Below, one piece after another: positions 43,735-51,427 of a stretch of 58,969 bases of DNA. The stretch spans positions 1 to 58,969 of the forward strand of contig JBHIBY010000003.1 in assembly GCA_046759305.1 (NCBI GenBank). Reading direction: 5' to 3'. Position 1 is the first letter of the stretch, and each line of letters begins with the position of its first letter. The notes under the pieces are model-generated. The model saw only the letters and a program-made list of their open reading frames with translations. It did not search any database and was not told where the DNA came from. Position numbers and translations under genes: made by a program. This DNA is from JADFRG01 sp046759305. Lineage in GTDB: Bacteria; Chloroflexota; Anaerolineae; Anaerolineales; E44-bin32.

Positions 43735-44318
43735 TCGCCGCCCTCAGCAACGTCAGGTGGCGGTGCTACGAGCATCAGGTAGCTGACCACCATTGCCAGA
43801 CCAATGTGCACACTCGCAAGCAGTGCCAAAATTGCCAGCGCAGGCTCGATCACGCTGTACGCGATCTCAAACCCACTCAGCAAGGTGATGAGACCGATAC
43901 ATACTCTAAGTGGGGTCCTGAATAATCCCAGTTGCAGCAATCCCATCGACATCAAGATTGCCGAAGCCATAGTTGCTTCTGGCCGAATATCCGGCACTCT
44001 CATCCAATTTGCCTGCCCTAACCCAATTGCAGCGGTCAGGATCAGGACTGCTGCGATGAGGCGAAAGGCTCTTCCTGCGATCCCAGGAGCAGTCTCTGCG
44101 GTCATCCGACTACCCGCCACGGTCAGGGCCAATACACCGCAGGTGATCATGCCTGCCACTACTTTGACAGCCGCTACCTGTGGTGGCAGCGCAAGGGAAC
44201 CGAGCCATGCCACAGCAGCATATTGGATTGCTAGAATTCCGATTTGAAATCCTGGGCGCTCAGCGATGATCAGAGTGGATGCTGTTGCCGCAGCCAGAAT
44301 CACTGGAAGCATGTTCAA
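43731..44318 (-). CDS. Small complex I-like membrane subunit (NuoK/HyfE-like)
   Basis: A 195-residue protein with 6-7 membrane helices. The C-terminal half (LQLGLFRTPLRVCIGLITLLSGFEIAYSV...LLASVHIGLAMVVSYLML) resembles NuoK/HyfE/MnhC subunits, with a Glu in the helix LSGFEIAYS. It overlaps both flanking genes by 4 bases, so the three products should be made in fixed proportion. Assignment to HyfE rather than NuoK rests on its greater length. Confidence 0.7.
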   Translation of the reverse strand: MNMLPVILAAATASTLIIAERPGFQIGILAIQYAAVAWLGSLALPPQVAAVKVVAGMITCGVLALTVAGSRMTAETAPGIAGRAFRLIAAVLILTAAIGLGQANWMRVPDIRPEATMASAILMSMGLLQLGLFRTPLRVCIGLITLLSGFEIAYSVIEPALAILALLASVHIGLAMVVSYLMLVAPPPDVAEGGE

Positions 44319-45601
44319 GCGGTCACCGCCTGAATACCGATAATAGCGATCAGAAGCACGAGCAAGATCCAGAGTACAGCGCTTTCTCCCTCAAATACCT
44401 CGGCCGTTGTTCGGATTGCGGCCGCCAAAAATCGCGCGAGTTCTATTACATAACTGCGCGCTCTCACGAGGCTTGGCAAGCGCAAATTGGACAGCATGCG
44501 ATGGCCTCGGGAAAGCGCGTATCCGACAGAGAGGCCCGCCATAGCGGCAGTTGCACCTCCAAGGCTCAGCAGCCATCCTGCGCTCAACGTCGCCAGGATT
44601 GCGGCCGTGAGAAGAATCGCAGCCGCGCCCATCTCCAGCCGAGTGAGGGATTGGCCGCGCTCATCCGCAAAGCGAAGTCGCGCGATTGCCGCGAGCGCCG
44701 TCGCTAAAACCACACCCCACATCAGATCGAGCGATGTAGTAACCAACGCGAAGGGCACTACTGCAACCGCTACCCAAGAGATGCGAGACAACCCTGCGAA
44801 TTCCAGCGCAACGATAGCGAGAAGCGCCGCCGCACCCGATGCAAAGACTATGCTTTGCGCATCGGGTAATGCCAGGAAGCCCGCGCCTACTAGCGCTAGA
44901 GCTAGGAGCGTAAGGCGTGACCTAAAGAGCAGCGAGTAGACCAGTATGCTCACAACCGCTGCGCCTGCGATCCAGGGCAGTTGAGCAGGTTCCCGGCTTG
45001 CCGCCGCAAGAGCTCCAAGCGGAGCTAGCACAGCCAGAGTGAATGGGAAGCGAGCATCCGCGCCGCCTATGGATCGAACCCCCACAGCGATCATTAGGAA
45101 GACAGGCGCGCTAAATCCCTTTTGAGTGGACGCAAGAGCAGCGGCAACCGCAGCAAATTGCACTCCGGATTTCCACAAAGTGGTTTCGATTTCGTCTGAG
45201 GTGGACAAACGTAGTCCTGACTCCACCGCGATCATCAATGTCCAAAGCATCACAATGGTGACCAGATTTCCAGCCGCGATTGCAGCGAGGGCGATACTTG
45301 CATAGAGCAACCGGCTGGTGCTTCGCCCCTCAAGTAGCACTTCTGCTAACACTGCGGCTGACCCCATCAGTAAGAATGGCCAGACTGTTTTATCGATGGC
45401 GAATAGAAATCCTGGGCCAAACAACTCAACCGGCCGCCACAGGGTTATGGTCAGCACCGAGCGTGACTGCTGAAGGCCGGCAATCGTTGCAACAAGGGCT
45501 ATTCCCGCACCGATCAACGACACCGATTGTGGTCGGCGGCCACGTAGCAGGACAAGTGCGAGGGCACCTAAGATGAGGGTGATGCTGGGGAGTAGCGCCA
45601 A
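44315..45601 (-). CDS. Divergent complex I-like large membrane subunit
   Basis: A 428-residue protein with about 13 membrane helices. Composition and layout are like NuoM/HyfB antiporter-type subunits, but the characteristic PFHxWLPDA and TM5 Glu motifs are not recognisable. Assignment therefore rests on topology and on the 4-base overlap with the NuoK/HyfE-like gene. I chose the TTG at 45601 (GAGAG about 6 bases upstream), which begins directly at the first membrane helix. The frame is open to 45715, but that part has no signals. It is the first gene of the three-gene set. Confidence 0.6.
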   Translation of the reverse strand: MALLPSITLILGALALVLLRGRRPQSVSLIGAGIALVATIAGLQQSRSVLTITLWRPVELFGPGFLFAIDKTVWPFLLMGSAAVLAEVLLEGRSTSRLLYASIALAAIAAGNLVTIVMLWTLMIAVESGLRLSTSDEIETTLWKSGVQFAAVAAALASTQKGFSAPVFLMIAVGVRSIGGADARFPFTLAVLAPLGALAAASREPAQLPWIAGAAVVSILVYSLLFRSRLTLLALALVGAGFLALPDAQSIVFASGAAALLAIVALEFAGLSRISWVAVAVVPFALVTTSLDLMWGVVLATALAAIARLRFADERGQSLTRLEMGAAAILLTAAILATLSAGWLLSLGGATAAMAGLSVGYALSRGHRMLSNLRLPSLVRARSYVIELARFLAAAIRTTAEVFEGESAVLWILLVLLIAIIGIQAVTA

Positions 45602-45683
45602 GACTATCTCTCGAGGCTGACCAAGAATACCATGTAGAAAGTCCAAAACGTAGTGCGTGCTATACTTGGGCCGCTTTTTCCAA

Positions 45684-45842
45684 ATGAGCGCCAAAGTCAA
45701 ACATCTTTTTCTCAAAGCCGAGTCCGGTCAGCCCATGGTATCTAGCGCCAGCGTCGAGGCGGTCGCTGGATTCGGCCTTGAGGGCGACGCCTCGTACGGC
45801 AGGCGGTCGCGCCATTCGGGTCAGGGACCAAATTACTGTTGA
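45684..45842 (+). pseudogene. MOSC-domain remnant
   Basis: From the ATG at 45684 the sequence reads MSAKVKHLFLKAESGQPM...VEAVAGFGLEGDASYGRRSR, an excellent MOSC-domain N terminus (VAGxGLEGDxxxGR). The homology then stops abruptly and a TGA follows at 45840-45842. The rest of the domain, including its usual Cys, is missing. A -10 element TATACT at 45661-45666 precedes it, so the promoter may now serve the kinase gene downstream. The frame stays open from the TGA into that kinase, but the intervening 27 codons show no resemblance to MOSC. Confidence 0.7.
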
Positions 45843-45923
45843 AGCGTCAACGAAAGATGCCAAGGCTCCGAACTTGATTCAGGTCGAGAGCTAGAAGGCC
45901 ATTTTTCCTCTGGGAACCTTGAA

Positions 45924-48065
45924 ATGGAAGATTGGGTAGGCCGCATTCTCTCGAAGGTGCGCATCGAGCGCATGATCGGCCGTGGGGGGATGGCCGATGT
46001 CTACATTGGCCGACACACCACACTGGATCGGCCGATGGCGGTCAAGATTCTCCATTCGCATATGACAGCCGAACCGGAATTACGGCGGCGCTTCGAGGAA
46101 GAGGCGAAGGCGGTTTCCGGGCTTCGACATCCAAATATCGTTCAAGTCGTCGACTTTGATGTGGTCGAGGAACGACCCTACATCATCATGGAGCTATTAG
46201 AGGGTATGACAATCGGCCAATACTTGAAGGAAATGCGCTCCGTTGGCCACAGTCTTCCTCTCGAGACGATCGTTCGTCTTATCAGCGGGATCGCGGCCGC
46301 ACTCGACTACGCACACCAGCGTGGCATCATCCACCGCGATGTGAAACCTGCCAACATCGTGCTTCGCAAGGGCGCGGCTCCGCTTCGCGCCGGACTGCCA
46401 CTTGCCGATGACGTGGAACCGGTCCTGACCGATTTCGGTGTGGCGCGTATCGCAAGCGCCGCAACCCGAACCGCCTCGGGAACCGTTCTCGGAACGCCAG
46501 CCTATATGAGTCCAGAGCAGGTGCAAGGCCAAACAGTTGCTGAGACCAGCGACATCTATTCGCTTGGAATCATTCTGTACGAAATGCTTGCAGGTCGACT
46601 GCCCTTCGATCCAGAGAGCGATACCCCGGCTTCAATCCTTTACAAACACGTGCACGAACCACCGCCCCCCCTACCTAACATTCCTGAGACCGTCAGGGCG
46701 GTAACCGACAGAGCTCTGGCAAAGGATGTGGCCGATCGTTATCAAAAGGCAGGCGATTTCGCAAAAGATCTCAAAGGGGCGGTCGCGTTAGCATCCATCC
46801 AGGCGACTGCCTCATCGACCGGTTTGGGCCAGGAAACCGCGCTGCCTTCAGCAACGGTCGCTGCACCGGTCACAGGACGACAAGCAACAGATCAGCAGGT
46901 CGGTACGCCACCGCCTTCTACGGTTGTAACCGGCCGCGGCGGATTGTCCGGGCTCGCTTTAGTCGGGGCGTTCGCTCTGGGTGCTGTCGTGCTCGCTGGA
47001 GGCGTATTTCTCACATTTTCTCTGCTACAAGGCCAACAAGGTGAAGAGCCCGTCGCGCAGCCAACAACCGCCGCAGAATCGACGATCGCACCCCCTCCTG
47101 CAACCACTGATGCAACCTCCGACGCGGTTCCTACCGCTCCTCCCGAAGTTACAGAGGCACCGGCAATCGATACGACGACGCCGCAAGGGTCTATTCTGTT
47201 CGGCGACAGTACGGTGGTCGGAACCATCAACATTGCAGAGCCCCCCGATGAAGGAATGGAGTATCAGGCCTGGCTGACGAGCGACGAAGTGGCTCCGCTG
47301 CTGCTAAATCAAGGCGGCCAGGTGGACTGGTCGGTCGGCCATTTAAGCATCGCCTACAACCATCCGACAGACGATAGCTTGCTGAGTGACTATGGCTCAA
47401 TAGCTATCACCATGGCACCGGTTGGAGGTATCACGCTAGTCCCGGAGCAAGTTCGCTTTGAGGGTGACTTGGATGCTGAAACCGTGAATCGATCACGTCT
47501 TGCGCTAGACGTCAAACTAGGCGCACCAGTAATTGAGAACCTGCTCGATTGGTTGTCAAGACAAGCCACTCACCTCTCGAGCCACGCGGTTCTGGCCGTC
47601 GATGAAATCAATGGCGGCCACCTTGACGACGCGAAACTACATTCGGAACACACGATCAACATCGCCGAAGGGCGAGACGGCCCGCTCTATGGTGACTGGA
47701 ACGGTGACGGATCCCCAATAAACCCAGGCGACGATGTCGGGCTCACGAACTACCTTCTTCTACTGCAGTCGGCTGCGGAAGGCTACGGACGCGCGCAGGA
47801 GCTTGCTGGTCGGGTGGACGCGCTTCCCGGTCGAGTGGCCGATGACGCGGCCACGCTGGCTGAGGCTGTTATGACAGTGCGCGAGGCTGCCCGGCAAATC
47901 GCCGCCGCGGATGAGATCGGCATCGTGACGGAACTGGGGCTCGATACGCAGCTTGAGCTCGCCACTACTATCAAGGCTGATATCGAACGTCTGATTGGAG
48001 ATACTGCGGCCGCTGAATTGACCTTTATGTTTGAAGTGTTCGCCGTAGGATCCGGCGATAACTGA
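45924..48065 (+). CDS. Transmembrane Ser/Thr kinase with extracellular dockerin-like segment
   Basis: A 713-residue protein. The kinase domain (about 9-285) has IGRGGMADVYIGRH, MAVKIL, HRDVKPANIVL and DFGVAR. A Thr/Gln-rich juxtamembrane stretch is followed by one membrane helix (about 340-368) and an extracellular half. The latter has a Pro/Thr-rich linker (about 370-420) and a beta-rich domain, then YGDWNGDGSPINPGDDV (about 590-606), which resembles a calcium-binding dockerin/EF-hand loop, followed by a helical tail. The signal it senses is unknown. It is followed by the hisS attenuator region. Confidence 0.92.
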   Translation: MEDWVGRILSKVRIERMIGRGGMADVYIGRHTTLDRPMAVKILHSHMTAEPELRRRFEEEAKAVSGLRHPNIVQVVDFDVVEERPYIIMELLEGMTIGQYLKEMRSVGHSLPLETIVRLISGIAAALDYAHQRGIIHRDVKPANIVLRKGAAPLRAGLPLADDVEPVLTDFGVARIASAATRTASGTVLGTPAYMSPEQVQGQTVAETSDIYSLGIILYEMLAGRLPFDPESDTPASILYKHVHEPPPPLPNIPETVRAVTDRALAKDVADRYQKAGDFAKDLKGAVALASIQATASSTGLGQETALPSATVAAPVTGRQATDQQVGTPPPSTVVTGRGGLSGLALVGAFALGAVVLAGGVFLTFSLLQGQQGEEPVAQPTTAAESTIAPPPATTDATSDAVPTAPPEVTEAPAIDTTTPQGSILFGDSTVVGTINIAEPPDEGMEYQAWLTSDEVAPLLLNQGGQVDWSVGHLSIAYNHPTDDSLLSDYGSIAITMAPVGGITLVPEQVRFEGDLDAETVNRSRLALDVKLGAPVIENLLDWLSRQATHLSSHAVLAVDEINGGHLDDAKLHSEHTINIAEGRDGPLYGDWNGDGSPINPGDDVGLTNYLLLLQSAAEGYGRAQELAGRVDALPGRVADDAATLAEAVMTVREAARQIAAADEIGIVTELGLDTQLELATTIKADIERLIGDTAAAELTFMFEVFAVGSGDN

Positions 48066-48074
48066 CCAATGTGC

Positions 48075-48080
48075 TATACT
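48075..48080 (+). promoter_or_regulatory. -10 element of the his leader/hisS transcript
   Basis: TATACT ends 9 bases before the ATG of the leader peptide, so the leader ORF lies at or very near the 5' end of the mRNA. Confidence 0.65.
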
Positions 48081-48089
48081 CCGTGCGCT

Positions 48090-48143
48090 ATGCAGCCGAA
48101 CCGATCGAATTCCCATCATCACCATCCGTACCCGGGCGGCTGA
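48090..48143 (+). CDS. Histidine-rich leader peptide of hisS
   Basis: A 17-residue ORF, MQPNRSNSHHHHPYPGG then TGA, with four consecutive His codons (CAT CAT CAC CAT, 48114-48125). It lies between a -10 element and a terminator, upstream of histidyl-tRNA synthetase. This is the layout of amino-acid attenuation: ribosome stalling on His codons when charged tRNA-His is scarce would favour the antiterminator. It is too short for usual gene finding. No Shine-Dalgarno sequence is seen, in line with leaderless initiation. Confidence 0.85.
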   Translation: MQPNRSNSHHHHPYPGG

Positions 48144-48148
48144 CCGCG

Positions 48149-48202
48149 CGTCTTGATTTAGCGCAACTATAGACGGCGAGGGCAGCGCCCCGCCGTTTTT
48201 TT
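48149..48202 (+). promoter_or_regulatory. Transcription attenuator of hisS (antiterminator/terminator)
   Basis: The terminator ACGGCG-A-GGGC (48173-48183) / GCCC-CGCCGT (48187-48196) is followed by seven Ts (48196-48202). An alternative stem CGTCT (48149-48153) / AGACG (48171-48175) overlaps the 5' arm of the terminator and would break it. Together with the His leader peptide this makes a classical ribosome-mediated attenuator. Confidence 0.85.
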
Positions 48203-48241
48203 GTTGTTGCGTTTTATTGTGGTTGCGGGAGAACATGAACT

Positions 48242-49510
48242 ATGGAAACAATACAGTCTGTTAGGGGAACACGAGATTTTTATCCGAACGACATGTCCTT
48301 TCGGCAATGGCTATACGCAAAGATAAGGTCAGCTTCGGAACGCTTCGGTTACCAAGAGTTCGATGGGCCCTTCTTGGAACGCTTGGATCTGTATGCCGCA
48401 AAGTCCGGCGAGGAACTGGTTAAAGAGCAGTCGTTCGTATTCGAAGATCGTGGGGGCGAGATGCTAGCGCTTCGCCCAGAACTGACCCCGTCTCTTGCAC
48501 GAATGGTGGCCACCAAAAGCAACAGCCTGTCACGGCCTATCCGTTGGTGGTCATTTGGCCCTTTTTGGCGCTACGAGCGCCCGCAGCGGGGCCGCTCACG
48601 TGAGTTCTTTCAGTGGAATATCGATCTGATCGGGATTGAATCCCCGGAGGCCGATGCTGAAGTTGTGGCGGCCGGAGCTGAGTTTCTGCGCGGTGTCGGA
48701 CTGTCCTCCGATGCAGTCCAGATTCTGGTCAACGACCGCAGGCTCGCAGAATCCCAGTTGAAGGCGATTGGAATTGATGCCGATCGGCAAGCTTTAGTAT
48801 TTCGACTCATCGATCGACGCGATCGTATGGCTACGGAAAAATGGACAGCTTGGGCACTTGATGAAGGACTGAACCGCAAGGAACTCGATGAGTTGCTTGC
48901 CATGTTCGAGCATCGAGAAGCCTGGCGCAGCTCGACCCCCCTTCAACGGTTCTTCGCAGCAGCCGATTCTCTTGGAGTTGGAGACTACGTTGCATATGAT
49001 CCAACCGTGATCCGCGGCCTAGACTATTACACGGGAACGGTTTTTGAAGCCAGGGCAGCAGAGGGCAATTACCGGGCGATCCTGGGAGGCGGCCGTTATG
49101 ACGACCTGGTGTCCGCAGTGGGTGGCGAACCAGTGCCGGCAACGGGATTCGCGATGGGTGATATGGTTATCCGTCTGGTACTTGAACAGTACAACGCCAT
49201 CCCGACCTTCGATTCGAGGCCGGCGGATATCCTGGTCACCACCTTTGATGAAGACGGCCTAATGGCTACGCTGAAACTGGCCACGGAATTCCGTAATTCA
49301 GGATTAGCAGTTGAGTGGTACCCGGCGGCAGAAAAACTTGCCAAGCAGTTGAAGTATGCCAACCGAGTGGAGGCTCGTGTCGTGGTGATTTTGGGACCCG
49401 ATGAGGTCGCGGCGGACACGGTCACCATTCGTGATATGTCATCCGGCGAGCAACAGACGGTTCCTCGCAGCGAGGCCGTTGCGTTTGCGAAAGGCTTGGT
49501 TATGGCCTAG
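48242..49510 (+). CDS. hisS: Histidyl-tRNA synthetase
   Basis: A 422-residue class II synthetase of normal length, which charges tRNA-His with histidine. Visible signatures are the opening RGTRDFYP, motif 2 FWRYERPQRGRSREFFQWNIDLIG, the histidine-A motif RGLDYYTGTVFE, and LGGGRYDDLV before motif 3. The C-terminal anticodon-binding domain (about 330-422) is complete. GGGAG stands about 10 bases upstream of the ATG at 48242. Expression is predicted to be controlled by the upstream His attenuator. The tRNA-His gene follows 52 bases downstream. Confidence 0.97.
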   Translation: METIQSVRGTRDFYPNDMSFRQWLYAKIRSASERFGYQEFDGPFLERLDLYAAKSGEELVKEQSFVFEDRGGEMLALRPELTPSLARMVATKSNSLSRPIRWWSFGPFWRYERPQRGRSREFFQWNIDLIGIESPEADAEVVAAGAEFLRGVGLSSDAVQILVNDRRLAESQLKAIGIDADRQALVFRLIDRRDRMATEKWTAWALDEGLNRKELDELLAMFEHREAWRSSTPLQRFFAAADSLGVGDYVAYDPTVIRGLDYYTGTVFEARAAEGNYRAILGGGRYDDLVSAVGGEPVPATGFAMGDMVIRLVLEQYNAIPTFDSRPADILVTTFDEDGLMATLKLATEFRNSGLAVEWYPAAEKLAKQLKYANRVEARVVVILGPDEVAADTVTIRDMSSGEQQTVPRSEAVAFAKGLVMA

Positions 49511-49522
49511 GGCTGCCCTGGC

Positions 49523-49551
49523 TTGACGCTGTTTTGGACGCTTTGTAGAAT
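49523..49551 (+). promoter_or_regulatory. Sigma-70-type promoter of tRNA-His
   Basis: TTGACG (49523-49528) and TAGAAT (49546-49551) are separated by 17 bases, the best -35/-10 pair I saw in the window. It lies 11 bases before the tRNA. Confidence 0.85.
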
Positions 49552-49562
49552 ACGTACGACGT

Positions 49563-49638
49563 GGCGAGCGTAGCTTAGCGGCAAAGCACCGCACTGTGGA
49601 TGCGGGGACCGCGGGTTCGAATCCCGTCGCTCGCCCCA
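49563..49638 (+). tRNA. tRNA-His (GTG)
   Basis: The acceptor includes the extra G-1 typical of tRNA-His: GGCGAGCG (49563-49570) pairs with CGCTCGCC (49628-49635), followed by an encoded CCA (49636-49638). The anticodon loop CTGTGGA gives GTG. It is the substrate of the adjacent HisRS. Confidence 0.96.
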
Positions 49639-49644
49639 AAAAAA

Positions 49645-49676
49645 GCAGCGTTGATCAATATCAACGCCGCTTTTTT
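49645..49676 (+). terminator. Rho-independent terminator of tRNA-His
   Basis: GC-A-GCGTTGAT (49645-49655) pairs with ATCAACGC-C-GC (49660-49670) around a CAAT loop, followed by six Ts. A run of As on the 5' side makes it likely bidirectional, serving the convergent 92-residue gene too. Confidence 0.88.
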
Positions 49677-49703
49677 GTCTATCGCTTCCTCATTTTGATC
49701 GAT

Positions 49704-49982
49704 TTATTCGATCAGATTATTGCGCTCCATGCACTCATACAGCAGGTTGTTCGCTTGGATATACCGTAATCGAGCCTGCAGCTCTCGCTCGTGTGCCTCC
49801 TGCATTTGTCTGAAAAAACCGGGGTGAAGGGGCTCGACTTGCACCGCGGATCCCGATGACATGCCAACCAGGTATTCGCGAGTGGCTTCCGCCGCCTCTA
49901 CCCATTCGTCGATCGCCTTGCGTAGAGTCGCGGCCTCCTCATCGCATGGTGACTTCATCTCAATTGTTTCAGGCATTAGCAC
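49704..49982 (-). CDS. Small helical protein, unknown
   Basis: A 92-residue protein, mostly alpha-helical by composition (EEAATLRKAIDEWVEAAEATREYL and QMQEAHERELQARLRYIQANNLLYECME), without membrane segment or known family. It lies between the tRNA-His terminator and the divergent DUF4129 operon. The second Met (residue 3) may be the actual start. Support is limited to a clean reading frame, plausible composition and position. Confidence 0.55.
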   Translation of the reverse strand: MLMPETIEMKSPCDEEAATLRKAIDEWVEAAEATREYLVGMSSGSAVQVEPLHPGFFRQMQEAHERELQARLRYIQANNLLYECMERNNLIE

Positions 49983-50042
49983 CTCATTCTATGCCGAAGC
50001 AGACCTCAAGCAAACTCCAAAGGTATACTTCAGCGGATTCGC

Positions 50043-50906
50043 ATGTTGTCTAGCTCCGTTCGCAGAGATCGCGCTCTCCTGGTAGCCATCGTCATCGTAA
50101 CCCTGATGGCGGTCACCATTCTCGCAAGCGGTCTATCATCCGTCGAAATAAAGAGCAGTCGACAACTGAGCTTCGATGCTGTCCAGCAAGCCGCAGACCT
50201 AGCAAATCTAACTATGCCCTCCTCCGCAGTGTCGGCGCTTTCCTTTCTAGCGGGCCTTCTACGCGTAGTAATGCTGTTGCTACTTCCATTCTCAGTCTAC
50301 TACTTCGTGAAGTCACCGAATGCGCGGAAGCGAGTGTTGGTGCAGCTTGTTTACCTTGTCGGCTTTGCGTATTTGATCTTAGCGCTCTCAAAATCCCTTG
50401 GTCAAGCTCCAGACCAACCCGGCTTTGCGCGCCCACCGGTTGACCCGGCCGCCGTACCACCGCCGGGGATCTTCTCGACTATCACGGATACGCCGAGCTG
50501 GGTTTTTTTCATCACAAGTGCAGCTATCACCCTTCTAATAGCCGCTATTGCAATTCAGGTCTATCGCAGAATGCTGGCACCCGATAAGCAAGAATATAGC
50601 GCTGAAGTCGAGGCTCGCCGGGCGCTAGATGCTCTTGAACGCGGGGCCGATCTTGAAGGCGTAATCTTCCGCACCTACCGCCGTCTATGTGCCGTCTCTT
50701 CGGATCGCTTCGGATTGCGCCGCCACCGAGCCATGACACCTATGGAATACGAAGGTGCGCTCGCCAGATCAGGGGTTCCTGAATCACCGCTTGCTCGCCT
50801 GACGCGCCTGTTTGAGAGAGCACGCTATGGTTCTGCAGCTTTGAGCAGCGAAGATGAACAGGAAGCCATTGCCGCCTTGCGAATGATCCTTGGGGAGGAA
50901 AGCTGA
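50043..50906 (+). CDS. Membrane protein with C-terminal DUF4129 domain
   Basis: A 287-residue protein with four membrane helices (about 10-30, 62-83, 98-115 and 152-176) and a cytoplasmic C-terminal DUF4129 domain (about 195-285, with VIFRTYRRLCAV, RRHRAMTPMEYEGAL and LTRLFERARYGSAAL). DUF4129 proteins accompany MoxR ATPases, DUF58 proteins and transglutaminase-like proteins, as here. TATACT (50024-50029) lies 13 bases before the ATG and is the likely promoter of the whole operon. Function is unknown, presumed envelope-related. Confidence 0.85.
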   Translation: MLSSSVRRDRALLVAIVIVTLMAVTILASGLSSVEIKSSRQLSFDAVQQAADLANLTMPSSAVSALSFLAGLLRVVMLLLLPFSVYYFVKSPNARKRVLVQLVYLVGFAYLILALSKSLGQAPDQPGFARPPVDPAAVPPPGIFSTITDTPSWVFFITSAAITLLIAAIAIQVYRRMLAPDKQEYSAEVEARRALDALERGADLEGVIFRTYRRLCAVSSDRFGLRRHRAMTPMEYEGALARSGVPESPLARLTRLFERARYGSAALSSEDEQEAIAALRMILGEES

Positions 50907-50920
50907 CAGCACGTAGAGCG

Positions 50921-51427
50921 GTGCTGGGTATCGTCGCCCTGCTGCTGGCCGCATGGCTGGTCAATCTCGCGCTGGTTCAGTATCTGGGCGAACCCGTGAG
51001 TCGACTCTATCGAGCATTCCAGCGATTTGTGGAACTTGCTCCGCAGGATTGGATCTGGGCCGCCTTAATCGCTTTAGTTGTACTCATCGCGCTTCGGAAT
51101 TTACCTACCCGCCGAGAAAGGATGCGACCGGCCGATCAACAAGCGCCGTTTCAAGCGGAAAGCTTGGAGTCCTGGCTGACTCTGCTCCAGGATCAAAGCC
51201 GCGGCGAGTACTTCAGATGGAGACTCGCCAGCAGGTTGGCCGACCTCGAATCTCGTGTCTCAAGTTCCCAATATGCCCACGCGACTCCTCAAATCCGGGA
51301 TTATTTGCAGAGGGGCCGTGATCGGCGAACGATACGACCTCGTAAGGCATTGACCATCCATTCTCCCAATATTGAGGCTGTAATTTCCTATTTAGAGCGA
51401 AGTTTGGAGGTCCAACATGAAGGCTGA
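50921..51427 (+). CDS. Membrane protein in the MoxR/DUF58 operon
   Basis: A 168-residue protein with two membrane helices (about 1-20 and 40-60), then a basic soluble tail with ESWLTLLQDQSRGEYFRWRLASRLADL and a final helix. It has no named family. The start is uncertain: GTG at 50921 is used, but an in-frame CTG at 50903 stands 4 bases after GGGAGG and overlaps the previous stop. It overlaps the MoxR start by 11 bases. It probably acts with MoxR and DUF58 at the membrane. Confidence 0.7.
   Translation: MLGIVALLLAAWLVNLALVQYLGEPVSRLYRAFQRFVELAPQDWIWAALIALVVLIALRNLPTRRERMRPADQQAPFQAESLESWLTLLQDQSRGEYFRWRLASRLADLESRVSSSQYAHATPQIRDYLQRGRDRRTIRPRKALTIHSPNIEAVISYLERSLEVQHEG

Noticed and set aside
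45840..45923. UGA read-through joining the MOSC remnant to the downstream kinase as a second selenoprotein.
   Set aside because: The frame is open across the TGA, but the sequence after it does not continue the MOSC fold. No family Cys aligns with the UGA and I saw no convincing SECIS hairpin.
48307..48320. Fourth partial copy of the repeat (ATGGCTATACGCAA) inside hisS.
   Set aside because: It is part of conserved coding sequence, and a 14-base match is expected by chance in a window of this size.
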